This document shows, piece after piece, positions 28,806-36,950 of a stretch of DNA of 36,972 nucleotides. Below the pieces are notes generated by a model that worked only from the letters and a program-made list of their open reading frames with translations, was not told where the DNA came from and made no database searches. This stretch comes from Bacteroidota bacterium. Lineage in GTDB: Bacteria; Bacteroidota; Bacteroidia; Chitinophagales; Chitinophagaceae. A program made the position numbers and the translations under genes. The first letter of the stretch is position 1; the number at the start of each line of letters is the position of its first letter. Location: contig VGFQ01000019.1 in the NCBI GenBank assembly GCA_016868815.1, positions 1 through 36,972 of the forward strand. The letters are read 5' to 3'.

Positions 28806-29531
28806 TTACTTGCTCTCTGAAGTAGCAATGCCATAGACGACCAGACCGAAGCCGATCTTGTTGATGGCGTCTGCAATGTTGTAGAAGAGATTCACGTCGG
28901 TTGGTTGGAACATGCCACTCAGCCAACCACCGGGCATAGCCATGTAACCGATCGGATAGATAGCCCATCCCACCAGTACAAACCATGCCAGTGCATTGAT
29001 GCCCTTAGCAACAGCAGGAGAGTTGCTCGCAGCTGCCAGGGTCTTGGCTTCACCTAACCATGCTGAATACAGCACATAGACATAGCCTATGGCAGAAATG
29101 ACTCCCCACTTGACGGAATGAGCTGTCGAACCATCCGTGAAGGCTTCTCCAATGTAGCCGGCGACCAGCATCAACACGGAGGCGGCAATAAGCTTCCACA
29201 TGAAGGATGCCTTTGCACCGGCCGGCTTCAACAATAAGTAGAACTCCAGGCACATCAGGGGAACCGTCAGGGTCCAGTCGATGTAACGGAGCGCTACCGG
29301 TGTCCCATTACCCGAGGCATAATAGTCGCGCATGTAATAGTAATGCACGGCTGCAATGCCCGTAATTAAGCCGGAGACCAACATGGAGGTCTTCCACTTG
29401 CCATCTACCTGACCACGCTCGAAAAAGAAGAAGACGGAAGCGGCCAACATACTCATGTAGCCAGTGAAGAATGTAAAGGCGACGGGATCGTCAACCTCGA
29501 TTTTCATGACGTCTAGGAAGATCGTGTTCAT
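28806..29531 (-). CDS. Proteorhodopsin, light-driven proton pump
   Basis: This is a seven-helix retinal protein of 241 residues in the inner membrane. In RYIDWTLTVPLMCLEFYLLL, Asp85 is the proton acceptor, Thr89 the middle residue and Glu96 the donor (DTE motif of outward H+ pumps). His63 in AAVHYYYMRDY matches the PR histidine that partners the acceptor. Lys225 in DAINKIGFGLVVYG binds retinal. Met93 stands at the spectral tuning site (105 in the marine reference), suggesting green absorption. Gly143 in VKWGVISAIGY aligns with bacteriorhodopsin Trp138 and xanthorhodopsin Gly156, where a small residue lets an antenna carotenoid dock. No obvious cleaved signal peptide is seen. blh follows downstream. 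Confidence 0.97.
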   Translation of the reverse strand: MNTIFLDVMKIEVDDPVAFTFFTGYMSMLAASVFFFFERGQVDGKWKTSMLVSGLITGIAAVHYYYMRDYYASGNGTPVALRYIDWTLTVPLMCLEFYLLLKPAGAKASFMWKLIAASVLMLVAGYIGEAFTDGSTAHSVKWGVISAIGYVYVLYSAWLGEAKTLAAASNSPAVAKGINALAWFVLVGWAIYPIGYMAMPGGWLSGMFQPTDVNLFYNIADAINKIGFGLVVYGIATSESK

Positions 29532-29920
29532 ACAGCGAATGTTTTGATTTAGTTAAAGATAATGCATTAAAGAGACGCGATGTTTAAGAAATGATGTTCG
29601 GAGAATTAACGATAATTGCTAAATCGTCAATTCTATACCATTTTCAACGATCCCTCAGATAATTTATTAGTTTTTATATAGTAAATTAGGATAATGGTCG
29701 ATAAATTATCACTTTTTTATTAATATTGGCGTTAATTTTAGAATTTTTCGAAATATAAAGAAAGATGCAGCACCTGTGTGCGCAAAAAGTTTTGCATGCC
29801 ATGATCATACATCATGCCCTAAATACGGGAGTGTAAAGGTGTACATTGTAGAAGCAGCAGGTTTGTATCCCAAGGTAAAGAGGGCACGGAAGCATTCCTG
29901 GACCGGCAAATGTTCCACCC
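29532..29920. promoter_or_regulatory. Divergent intergenic region, proteorhodopsin / thioesterase
   Basis: This 389 nt gap separates genes facing away from each other, so it should hold two promoters. From about 29535 to 29765 it is extremely AT-rich, next to the proteorhodopsin gene. From about 29766 it returns to mixed composition. On the minus strand TATCTTTA (near 29560) matches TAnnTTTG except at the last base, but it has no partner box. No exact consensus promoter was found on either strand. A short open frame at 29776-29961 shows no recognisable features. Confidence 0.5.
29782..29818. repeat. Cluster of short palindromes, possible operator
   Basis: GCAAAA-AG-TTTTGC at 29782-29795 is a perfect inverted repeat with a 2 nt spacer. 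Directly after it come GCATGC, the palindrome ATGATCAT at 29801-29808, and an imperfect inverted pair GCCATGAT / ATCATGCC at 29798-29805 and 29811-29818. Such dense dyads between divergent genes suggest protein-binding sites; no regulator is identified. Confidence 0.4.
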
Positions 29921-30361
29921 ATGCCAGCACAATCGTTTCGATGCGACCTACACATCGGTAAAGAAGACATCGACACGCTGGGTCATGTCAACAACGTCGT
30001 GTACCTGAGATGGGTACAAGAAGCTGCCCAGGCCCACTGGAATACCCTGGCAGGGCCTGCCATCCGGTCCCAGTACCTATGGATCGTCCTCCGGCATGAA
30101 ATCGACTACCGGTCGGCGGCCCAGCAGACAGACAAACCCTTTGCGCTGACCTGGGTAGGAGAAACAGACGCCCTACGCTCCATCCGGCATGTAGAAATCA
30201 GGGCTGCCAGCGGCCTACTGCTGGCAGAGGCGCGCACAACCTGGTGCCTGATTGATCCCATCAGCCAGAAGCCGCGCAGAATACCCGCAGAGATCAGAAA
30301 GACCCTACAACCCATGTCAACAAACGATCCAACCCGGGACAATGCACAGGGGTATATATGA
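29921..30361 (+). CDS. Acyl-CoA thioesterase, hotdog fold (4HBT/YbgC-FadM type)
   Basis: The 146-residue protein matches the single-domain hotdog thioesterases that hydrolyse acyl-CoA thioesters. The diagnostic N-terminal segment is DIDTLGHVNNVVYLRWVQEA, with Asp18, His22 and Asn24-Asn25 in the family motif. The central beta-sheet contains IVLRHEIDYRSAA and ALRSIRHVEIRA, and TTWCLIDPISQKPRRIPAE is the usual last strand. The acyl substrate cannot be told from sequence. Start ATG 29921 puts the motif at the normal distance from the N terminus. It stands alone, divergent from proteorhodopsin and converging on rpoB, and occupies the place where rpoC would be expected. Confidence 0.88.
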   Translation: MPAQSFRCDLHIGKEDIDTLGHVNNVVYLRWVQEAAQAHWNTLAGPAIRSQYLWIVLRHEIDYRSAAQQTDKPFALTWVGETDALRSIRHVEIRAASGLLLAEARTTWCLIDPISQKPRRIPAEIRKTLQPMSTNDPTRDNAQGYI

Positions 30362-30387
30362 AAAATGCCACCCCACGGGGGTGGCAT
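30361..30387 (-). terminator. Intrinsic terminator after rpoB
   Basis: ATGCCACCCC at 30365-30374 pairs with GGGGTGGCAT at 30378-30387, a 10 bp stem with a 3 nt loop. On the minus strand it is followed by a run of five T, so it terminates the rpoB transcript 19 nt after its stop codon. On the plus strand no T-run follows, so it serves the thioesterase gene less well. Its presence shows that rpoC is not simply displaced a little further downstream in the same transcript. Confidence 0.88.
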
Positions 30388-30406
30388 CCTGAAGATGATA
30401 ATCGAT

Positions 30407-33400
30407 TTATGATTCGAAATGAAGGTTCAGACCAAGCCCTTGCAACTCATGCACCAGCACATTGAAGGACTCGGGGATGCCTGCGCGGGGCACATTGTCA
30501 CCCTTCACGATGGCCTCGTAGGTCTTGGCGCGTCCGATGATGTCGTCGGACTTCAATGTCAACAGCTCCTGCAAGATATTAGAGGCGCCATAGGCTTCTA
30601 AGGCCCAGACCTCCATCTCACCGAAACGCTGCCCACCGAACTGGGCCTTACCACCCAGTGGCTGCTGGGTGATCAGGCTGTAGGGGCCGATGGAACGGGC
30701 GTGCATCTTATCGTCGACCATGTGGTGCAGCTTCATCATATAGATGATGCCCACCGTAGCCTTCTGGTGGAAACGCTCACCCGTCTCGCCATCATATAGA
30801 TAGGTATGCCCGTAGTTGGGTAGTCCGGCTTTGCCAATGAGGTCTTTGATCTCATCGATCGAAGCACCGTCAAAGATCGGAGTGGAGAACCGCATGCCAA
30901 GCTTCTCCCCTGCCCATCCCAGGATTGTCTCATAGATCTGCCCTAGGTTCATCCGACTGGGTACGCCCAGTGGGTTCAGGACGATGTCGACAGGCGTGCC
31001 GTCTTCCAGGAATGGCATATCCTCCTGACGAACGATTCGGGCTACAATACCTTTGTTACCATGTCGGCCGGCCATCTTGTCGCCTACCTTCAGCTTGCGC
31101 TTAACGGCCAGGAAGACTTTTGCCAGCTTAAGAACACCGGCAGGCAATTCATCGCCAATGGAGATATTGAACTTCTCCCGCTTATAGCGACCCAACTCCT
31201 CATTGTATTTGATGTTGTAGTTATGAAGGAGGGTATTGATCATACCATCGATCTTATCATCCCCAGTCCAACCAAGTGGGTTGATGTTCTGGTAGTCGAT
31301 GGCTGTGAGCATCTTGGCGGTGAACTTGGAACCTTTGGCGACTTTCATCTCGCCATAGTTATTGGACACGCCGGAAGAGACTTTATCTTTTAACAGTACC
31401 TGCAGCTTGCCGAGCAGCCGCTCCAGGATGTCTTTCTCATTCTGCTCGTGGATCTTCTCCTGCTTCTCGATGGCAGCTCGCTCGCGGGCTTTCGCATTCT
31501 TATCCTTCCGTGCCCGCTGGAACAGTTTCTTGCCGATCACAACGCCTTCCGTACCACTAGGGGCTTTGAGGGAGGCATCCTTTGCATCTCCGGCCTTGTC
31601 ACCAAAGATGGCACGGAGCAACTTTTCCTCCGGTGTGGGGTCACTCTCGCCCTTGGGGGTGATCTTGCCGATTAGGATGTCACCCTCTTTCACATGGGCA
31701 CCGATGCGGATGATGCCATATTGATCGAGGTCTTTAGTGGCTTCTTCGGAGACGTTGGGGATGTCCGGGGTGAGTTCTTCCTCACCCAGCTTGGTATCGC
31801 GCACTTCAAGCTCGAACTCTGAGATGTGCACGGAGGTGAAGAGGTCTTCCCGCACCACTTTCTCATTGATCACGATGGCGTCTTCAAAGTTGTAGCCTTT
31901 CCAAGGCATGAAAGCAACCTTCAAGTTGCGTCCCAGGGCTAGTTCGCCGTTGCGGACGGCATAGCCTTCGGTGAGAAAGTCGCCGGTCTTCACACGCTGG
32001 CCCTTGATTACAGCCGGTCGGAGGGTGATGCTCGTCTCCTGGTTGGTTTTGACAAATTTGGTCAGCTTGTACACCTTGAGGTCGTCTTCAAAGCTGACAA
32101 GCTTCTGAGAATCGTCTCGTTCATAGCGTACATGGATCTCACGGGCATCGACGAATTCTATGGTGCCGTTGCCTTCTGCATGAATCTGAATGCGGGCGTC
32201 CCGGGCAGCTTTGTCTTCGATGCCCGTCCCTACGATGGGTGCTTCTGGACGGATCAGCGGCACGGCCTGCCGTTGCATATTGGAACCCATGAGAGCCCGG
32301 TTGGCATCGTCATGCTCGAGGAACGGGATCAAAGATGCACTCAAACCTACAATCTGATTGGGGGCCACGTCCATGTATTCCACCTCGCTGGGGCCCAGGA
32401 TGGGGAAGTCACCCGTCTGTCGGGCTTTCACCTTATCTTCCACAAACTCCCCTTTTTCATTCATAGGGATGTTGGCCTGGGCGATACGGGCCAGGTCTTC
32501 CTCTTCAGCGCTCAGGTAGGTGAGACCTCGAGTATCGACCCGGCCACTGTTGACCTTGCGGTAGGGGGTCTCGATAAAGCCCATGTCGTTGATCTTGGCA
32601 TGGACGCAGAGGGTAGAGATCAGACCTATGTTCGGTCCCTCCGGTGTCTCGATGGTGCAGAGGCGGCCGTAGTGGGAATAATGCACGTCCCGTACCTCGA
32701 AACCCGCCCGTTCCCGGCTCAGGCCACCGGGGCCCAGGGCGGAGATGCGGCGCTTGTGAGTAATCTCACTCAAGGGATTTGTCTGGTCAAGGAATTGAGA
32801 GAGTTGCGATGTGCCGAAGAAAGAGTTGATGACCGAAGACAGGGTCCGTGCATTGATCAGATCGACTGGAGTGAAGACCTCATTGTCCCGAACGTTCATG
32901 CGTTCACGGATGGTGCGGGCCATCCTAGCCAGTCCCACTCCAAACTGGGCATAGAGTTGTTCTCCGACCGTACGAACACGACGGTTGCTGAGATGGTCGA
33001 TGTCATCGATCTCGGCTTTCCCATTGGTGAGGCGCACAAGGTATTTGATGATCTCAATGATGTCTTCCTTAGTAAGGGTCTTCTGCTCAAGCTTATAGTG
33101 TAGGTTGAGCTTACGGTTGATCTTATACCGTCCGACTTCGCCAAGGTCATACCGCTTATCGCTGAAGAACAACTTATCGATGATACCGCGTGCCGTCTCA
33201 TTGTCGGGCGCATCGGCTCCACGCAGTTGTTTATATATCTGCTGAACGGCCTCCAGTTCGGAGTTGGCCACGTCTTTGTTCAGGGTGTTGTAAATGATGG
33301 CATAATCGCCGCTGATTTCTTCTTTTTGGATGAAGACAGTTTTCACACCTAGCTCAACGATCTCATGTATATTGGAATCATCGAGTATGGTGTCCCGCTC

Positions 33401-34219
33401 CAGCACGACTTCATTGCGCTCGATCGATACGACTTCCCCGGAGTCTTCATCCACGAAATCTTCTACCCATGTCCTGAGCACTCGAGCAGCGAGTTTCTTA
33501 CCCACATGTGCTGACAGGGCCTTCTTCTCGGTCTTTACTTCATCGGCCATGCCGAATAGCTCGAGTATGTCCTTGTCGGTCTCGAAGCCAATGGAACGCA
33601 GCAAAGTGGTGACAGGAAACTTCTTCTTCCGGTCGATATAGGCATACATGACATTGTTGATGTCGGTCGCAAATTCCATCCAGGCCCCTTTGAAGGGGAT
33701 CACCCGGGCGGAATAGATCTTAGTTCCGTTCGGATGGAGCGACTGCCCGAAGAAGACGCCCGGGGAGCGGTGCAGCTGCGAGACGACGACACGCTCTGCG
33801 CCGTTGATGACGAACGTGCCCCGGGGGGTCATATATGGAATATTGCCCAAAAATACATCCTGCACAATGGTCTGGAAGTCTACATGCTCCTCATCGTTGC
33901 AGCTGAGACGCAACTTTGCCTTCAGGGGCACTGCGTAAGTCAATCCCCTCTCCATGCACTCATCAATGGTATAACGGGGAGGGTCTATAAAGTAGTCTAG
34001 AAACTCCAGCTCGAATATGTTGCGGGTATCCTTAATCGGAAAATTCTCCTTGAAGACCTTGAAGAGACCCTCATTATTGCGCTTGTCGGGGGTAGTCTCC
34101 AACTGGAAAAAGTCCTTGAACGACTGGATCTGAATTTCCAGTAGGTCCGGCATTTCTGCCAGGTGCTTCACCTTACCGAAACTGGTACGCTTTGCTGGGG
34201 ATACTTTAGAAGTGGACAT
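30407..34219 (-). CDS. rpoB: RNA polymerase beta subunit
   Basis: RpoB is the beta subunit of RNA polymerase and forms one side of the active-site cleft. With ATG 34219 ([17 protein letters not shown]) it has 1270 residues; a longer frame to 34252 adds 11 unconserved residues. The rifampicin region is [18 protein letters not shown] followed by [15 protein letters not shown]. Its Asp478, His488 and Ser493 equal E. coli 516, 526 and 531, so no common resistance change is present. The catalytic-centre segment [19 protein letters not shown] is intact, and the C terminus [12 protein letters not shown] is complete. rpoC, normally next, is absent: a terminator and a convergent thioesterase gene follow. 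Confidence 0.97.
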   Translation of the reverse strand: MSTSKVSPAKRTSFGKVKHLAEMPDLLEIQIQSFKDFFQLETTPDKRNNEGLFKVFKENFPIKDTRNIFELEFLDYFIDPPRYTIDECMERGLTYAVPLKAKLRLSCNDEEHVDFQTIVQDVFLGNIPYMTPRGTFVINGAERVVVSQLHRSPGVFFGQSLHPNGTKIYSARVIPFKGAWMEFATDINNVMYAYIDRKKKFPVTTLLRSIGFETDKDILELFGMADEVKTEKKALSAHVGKKLAARVLRTWVEDFVDEDSGEVVSIERNEVVLERDTILDDSNIHEIVELGVKTVFIQKEEISGDYAIIYNTLNKDVANSELEAVQQIYKQLRGADAPDNETARGIIDKLFFSDKRYDLGEVGRYKINRKLNLHYKLEQKTLTKEDIIEIIKYLVRLTNGKAEIDDIDHLSNRRVRTVGEQLYAQFGVGLARMARTIRERMNVRDNEVFTPVDLINARTLSSVINSFFGTSQLSQFLDQTNPLSEITHKRRISALGPGGLSRERAGFEVRDVHYSHYGRLCTIETPEGPNIGLISTLCVHAKINDMGFIETPYRKVNSGRVDTRGLTYLSAEEEDLARIAQANIPMNEKGEFVEDKVKARQTGDFPILGPSEVEYMDVAPNQIVGLSASLIPFLEHDDANRALMGSNMQRQAVPLIRPEAPIVGTGIEDKAARDARIQIHAEGNGTIEFVDAREIHVRYERDDSQKLVSFEDDLKVYKLTKFVKTNQETSITLRPAVIKGQRVKTGDFLTEGYAVRNGELALGRNLKVAFMPWKGYNFEDAIVINEKVVREDLFTSVHISEFELEVRDTKLGEEELTPDIPNVSEEATKDLDQYGIIRIGAHVKEGDILIGKITPKGESDPTPEEKLLRAIFGDKAGDAKDASLKAPSGTEGVVIGKKLFQRARKDKNAKARERAAIEKQEKIHEQNEKDILERLLGKLQVLLKDKVSSGVSNNYGEMKVAKGSKFTAKMLTAIDYQNINPLGWTGDDKIDGMINTLLHNYNIKYNEELGRYKREKFNISIGDELPAGVLKLAKVFLAVKRKLKVGDKMAGRHGNKGIVARIVRQEDMPFLEDGTPVDIVLNPLGVPSRMNLGQIYETILGWAGEKLGMRFSTPIFDGASIDEIKDLIGKAGLPNYGHTYLYDGETGERFHQKATVGIIYMMKLHHMVDDKMHARSIGPYSLITQQPLGGKAQFGGQRFGEMEVWALEAYGASNILQELLTLKSDDIIGRAKTYEAIVKGDNVPRAGIPESFNVLVHELQGLGLNLHFES

Positions 34220-34353
34220 ATTCGAAGAGCGCTTTATAAGTAATGATGCCACGATTCCGACCTATCCACGCCTATGGCAGGAACAAGTAGGAATGGTGTC
34301 AGCGTTTGTCTGGCAAAACCCGAAGGATGACAATAGATCTTCTCAAGGGATTG

Positions 34354-34361
34354 CAAAGGTA
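34354..34361 (-). promoter_or_regulatory. Candidate -7 box for rpoB
   Basis: On the minus strand TACCTTTG fits the Bacteroidota TAnnTTTG box exactly, the same octamer as in front of rplK. It lies in the 246 nt gap between rplL and rpoB, 134 nt before the rpoB start. The -33 region is weak (only TTCT at 19 nt, TTTCTG slightly nearer). It suggests rpoB has its own promoter besides read-through from rplL. Confidence 0.5.
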
Positions 34362-34415
34362 GGTTTTTTTACAGAAACCCAGAAAATTTCCCGATAAGGG
34401 TCCTACAAAGGTGAA

Positions 34416-34440
34416 GCCATCCGCCGGATGGGCGGATGGC
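34416..34440 (-). terminator. Hairpin between rplL and rpoB, possible attenuator
   Basis: GCCATCCGCC at 34416-34425 and GGCGGATGGC at 34431-34440 form a perfect 10 bp GC-rich stem with a 5 nt loop, 25 nt after the rplL stop. No T-run follows on the minus strand, so partial termination or pausing is more likely than full termination. E. coli has an attenuator at the same place, between rplL and rpoB. Confidence 0.6.
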
Positions 34441-34465
34441 CTCGCCGTTCGTTCCCTTGCGAAGA

Positions 34466-34846
34466 TTACTTGATCTCCACTTCTGCGCCAGCTTCCTTGA
34501 GCTTGGCAGCTATATCGTCGGCCTCGGCCTTGGAGACGCCTTCTTTCACATTCTTGGGGGCTCCATCGACCAGGTCCTTGGCTTCCTTCAGGCCAAGACC
34601 GCTGAGGTCTTTGACAATCTTCACCACGGCGAGCTTGTTGGCGCCTCCACTCTTCAAGACTACGTCGAAGGAAGTCTTCTCTTCAGCAGCGGGTGCGGCA
34701 CTCCCTGCAGCAGGACCAGCAGATACGGCAACGGCAGCAGCAGCAGGCTCGATGCCATAGTCGTCCTTTAAGATTTTGGCGAGCTCACTGACTTCTTTCA
34801 CCGTCAAGTTGACCAGTTGTTCTGCAAAAGCTTTTAAATCTGCCAT
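34466..34846 (-). CDS. rplL: 50S ribosomal protein L7/L12
   Basis: L7/L12 forms the flexible stalk of the large ribosomal subunit and recruits translation GTPases. It has 126 residues. The N-terminal dimerisation helix pair starts [20 protein letters not shown]. An Ala-rich hinge of alternating Ala, Val, Gly and Pro follows at about residues 34-54. The C-terminal domain has [34 protein letters not shown] and [18 protein letters not shown]. It lies between rplJ (90 nt upstream) and rpoB, in the conserved order. Confidence 0.98.
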   Translation of the reverse strand: MADLKAFAEQLVNLTVKEVSELAKILKDDYGIEPAAAAVAVSAGPAAGSAAPAAEEKTSFDVVLKSGGANKLAVVKIVKDLSGLGLKEAKDLVDGAPKNVKEGVSKAEADDIAAKLKEAGAEVEIK

Positions 34847-34861
34847 AGTTTGAGGTTTTTA

Positions 34862-34896
34862 CCGTCTTCACGCCAGCCTGGCGGCTGATCCGACGG
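34862..34896 (-). promoter_or_regulatory. Stem-loop in the rplJ-rplL gap
   Basis: CCGTC (34862-34866) pairs with GACGG (34892-34896), enclosing a perfect inner hairpin GCCAG-C-CTGGC at 34872-34882. The structure sits directly upstream of rplL and could set its translation level, since L7/L12 is needed in several copies per ribosome. This is inference from the fold alone. Confidence 0.3.
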
Positions 34897-34936
34897 CGGG
34901 GTTTAAAAAAAGATTTCGTTTGGTGTAGTGATGGGC

Positions 34937-35470
34937 TTAATTTTTCTTGCCTTCAAGAGCCTTTACCAGGCTGGCAAGCTTGCCACCGGCGTTGAGGGCC
35001 CCTACCACATTGCGGGCAGGCGACTGCAGCAGGCCAATGACCTCGCCAACAAAGTCTTGCTTGCTCTTCAACTCACGGAGGACAGACAGCTGATTGTCGC
35101 CCATGAAGACATCCCCATCGATGAAAGCGGCTTTCAGGACGGGTTTCTCACCGGTCTTGGGGTTGTCTTTTCGGAATGAGGTAAGGATCAATGCCGGCTC
35201 TTTTGGGCTCTCGGAAAACATCAGGGCGGTCACTCCTTGGAGGGCATCGAAGGCGGGTTTGAAGCGATGCTCGTCTAGCTGCTCCATAGCCTTGCGAATG
35301 AGCGTGTTTTTGGCCACTTTCATCTCAATATGCCGGTCAAAGCAGATGCGACGAAGCTTATTGACTTGTTCGACAGTGAGGGATTCCGTATTGGTGATGT
35401 AAAAATTGTTGTACTGGCTGAACTTGCCTTTCAATACTTCAATCACCTGGTTTTTATCTTGCTTGTTCAT
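34937..35470 (-). CDS. rplJ: 50S ribosomal protein L10
   Basis: L10 anchors the L7/L12 dimers to the ribosome and often represses its own operon. It has 177 residues. The N-terminal rRNA-binding part includes FYITNTESLTVEQVNKLRR and the family segment MKVAKNTLIRKAM. The C-terminal helix that binds L7/L12 dimers lies in the region VGALNAGGKLASLVKALEGK. rplA is only 34 nt upstream, leaving little space for the long L10-binding leader known in E. coli, so any autoregulatory site would have to overlap the end of rplA. Confidence 0.97.
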   Translation of the reverse strand: MNKQDKNQVIEVLKGKFSQYNNFYITNTESLTVEQVNKLRRICFDRHIEMKVAKNTLIRKAMEQLDEHRFKPAFDALQGVTALMFSESPKEPALILTSFRKDNPKTGEKPVLKAAFIDGDVFMGDNQLSVLRELKSKQDFVGEVIGLLQSPARNVVGALNAGGKLASLVKALEGKKN

Positions 35471-35504
35471 AATGTGTCAGTTAACGATTCGTTTTCCAGA
35501 GCCA

Positions 35505-36197
35505 TCAGTGCACGAGCGTTTTTGTGTCCACCGGTATCGATGGGCTCATGGTAGAGGCCATGAATATGCTCTTCAGGTAAGTACCCTTGGCAGAAGATGG
35601 CTTGGCTTTGATGATGGCGTTCAGGAACTCCAGCATATTCTCTGCAATCTTTTGGGGAGGGAAACTGACTCGGCCGATGGAGGCATGCACGATGCCGGCC
35701 TTGTCGACCTTGAAGGCAACTTTACCTGCCTTCACGTCTTTGACGGCCGCCTGTATGTCATTGGTCACCGTGCCAGTCTTTGGGTTGGGCATGAGGTTCC
35801 GGGGACCCAGAACCTTGCCAAGACGTCCAATCTTAGGCATGACGGATGGCGTGGCTACAATGACGTCTACGTCGGTCCAGCCTTCGTCGATCTTTTTTAT
35901 GAATTCATCCAGGCCGACAAAATCAGCACCTGCAGCCTTGGCCTCCTCTTCCTTTTCAGGCGTGCAAAGCACAAGCACTCGCTTGGTCTTGCCCGTCCCA
36001 TGCGGTAGGGTAACCGTTCCTCGGACGGCCTGGTCAGCCTTCTTAGGATCCACGCCCAACCGTACATGGAGGTCGACAGAACTGTCGAACTTGGTGCAAT
36101 TCAGATCTTTTACCAGGGCAGAAGCCTCGTCTAGAGAGTAAAATTTATTTGCATCGACCTTGGGGCCAGCTATCTTCCTTTTTTTCGTGAGTCCCAT
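35505..36197 (-). CDS. rplA: 50S ribosomal protein L1
   Basis: L1 binds 23S rRNA at the mobile L1 stalk and helps release E-site tRNA; it also represses its own mRNA in many bacteria. It has 230 residues, a normal length. Family segments are [38 protein letters not shown], and the signature [19 protein letters not shown]. The C-terminal part has [19 protein letters not shown]. It starts 27 nt after the rplK stop, in the conserved rplK-rplA order. Confidence 0.98.
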   Translation of the reverse strand: MGLTKKRKIAGPKVDANKFYSLDEASALVKDLNCTKFDSSVDLHVRLGVDPKKADQAVRGTVTLPHGTGKTKRVLVLCTPEKEEEAKAAGADFVGLDEFIKKIDEGWTDVDVIVATPSVMPKIGRLGKVLGPRNLMPNPKTGTVTNDIQAAVKDVKAGKVAFKVDKAGIVHASIGRVSFPPQKIAENMLEFLNAIIKAKPSSAKGTYLKSIFMASTMSPSIPVDTKTLVH

Positions 36198-36224
36198 CTT
36201 TCAGTTCGTTTAGGATGTGAACGT

Positions 36225-36668
36225 TCAGTTGCCCCAGGGCGCATTGCCTTCCACCGTGATACCCATGCTTCGGGCAGTTCCGGCTACCATGCGCATGGCA
36301 CTCTCAAGTGTGAAGCAGTTCAGGTCAGCCATCTTGTCGCGGGCAATGGCCTCCACCTGTGACCAGTTTACCTTGCCCACCTTGGCGCGGTTTGGCTCCT
36401 TGGAGCCACTCTGAAGCTTGGCGGCTTCTAACAACTGGATGGAAGCTGGGGGTGTCTTGATGACAAATTCAAACGACTTATCCGAGAAAACCGTGATGAG
36501 GACTGGCAATACCTTGCCGGGCTTGTCCTGCGTGCGGGCATTGAACTGCTTGCAGAACTCCATTATGTTTACTCCCTTGGAACCTAGTGCTGGGCCTACG
36601 GGAGGAGCAGGGTTGGCTTGCGCGCCTTTTACCTGCAGCTTTACATAGCCTGAGATTTCTTTAGCCAT
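36225..36668 (-). CDS. rplK: 50S ribosomal protein L11
   Basis: L11 binds the GTPase-associated centre of 23S rRNA and is needed for the RelA-type stringent signal. It has 147 residues. The N-terminal domain has [20 protein letters not shown] and [19 protein letters not shown]. The C-terminal RNA-binding domain ends with [17 protein letters not shown]. It is the first gene of the cluster: the next gene upstream points the other way, and the usual secE and nusG are missing. A well-matched promoter lies about 75-105 nt upstream of ATG 36668. Confidence 0.98.
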   Translation of the reverse strand: MAKEISGYVKLQVKGAQANPAPPVGPALGSKGVNIMEFCKQFNARTQDKPGKVLPVLITVFSDKSFEFVIKTPPASIQLLEAAKLQSGSKEPNRAKVGKVNWSQVEAIARDKMADLNCFTLESAMRMVAGTARSMGITVEGNAPWGN

Positions 36669-36723
36669 GGTTATTGTTTTTGGTCATGACGTCCTGCCGG
36701 GGCAGAACTCCCAAATCCAGTTA

Positions 36724-36737
36724 CAAAAGAACTTTTG
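36724..36737. repeat. Palindrome at the predicted rplK transcript start
   Basis: CAAAAG-AA-CTTTTG is a perfect 6+6 inverted repeat just downstream of the predicted -7 box, so it falls at about +1 to +14 of the transcript. It could be an operator or form a stem at the extreme mRNA 5' end. A second small dyad, CTGCC-GG-GGCAG, lies at 36694-36705 in the same leader. Confidence 0.45.
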
Positions 36738-36744
36738 CGGGCTG

Positions 36745-36775
36745 CAAAGGTAGCTTTTTGAACGAAAAAATCAAA
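36745..36775 (-). promoter_or_regulatory. Bacteroidota-type promoter for rplK-rplA-rplJ-rplL
   Basis: On the minus strand TTTG (36775-36772) is followed after 19 nt by TACCTTTG (36752-36745), a full match to the Bacteroidota -33/-7 promoter pattern TTTG and TAnnTTTG. Transcription would begin near 36738, giving a leader of about 70 nt before the rplK start. This is the best promoter in the window and a strong taxonomic clue. Confidence 0.8.
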
Positions 36776-36950
36776 AACCTTTTTTTAGGGGGCCTCCGCT
36801 CTGTATAAAACAGGGAGTTTTCACGTATGCGCGTATATCTCCCAAAAATTTGTGGATTTTTTTTCGGGCCAACGAATGGAATCCTAAAAATTATTTAATT
36901 TTCCATCACCAAAGAGAGTATTCCTTTACTTACTAAAAATCTACGCAACC

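Noticed and set aside
29776..29961. Small frame between proteorhodopsin and the thioesterase
   Set aside because: It overlaps the thioesterase start in another frame, shows no motif, and covers the palindrome cluster.
32132..33103. A 323-codon open frame on the + strand opposite rpoB
   Set aside because: It lies entirely inside the well-conserved rpoB gene on the other strand. Its sequence has no recognisable domain and its openness is explained by the codon pattern of rpoB.
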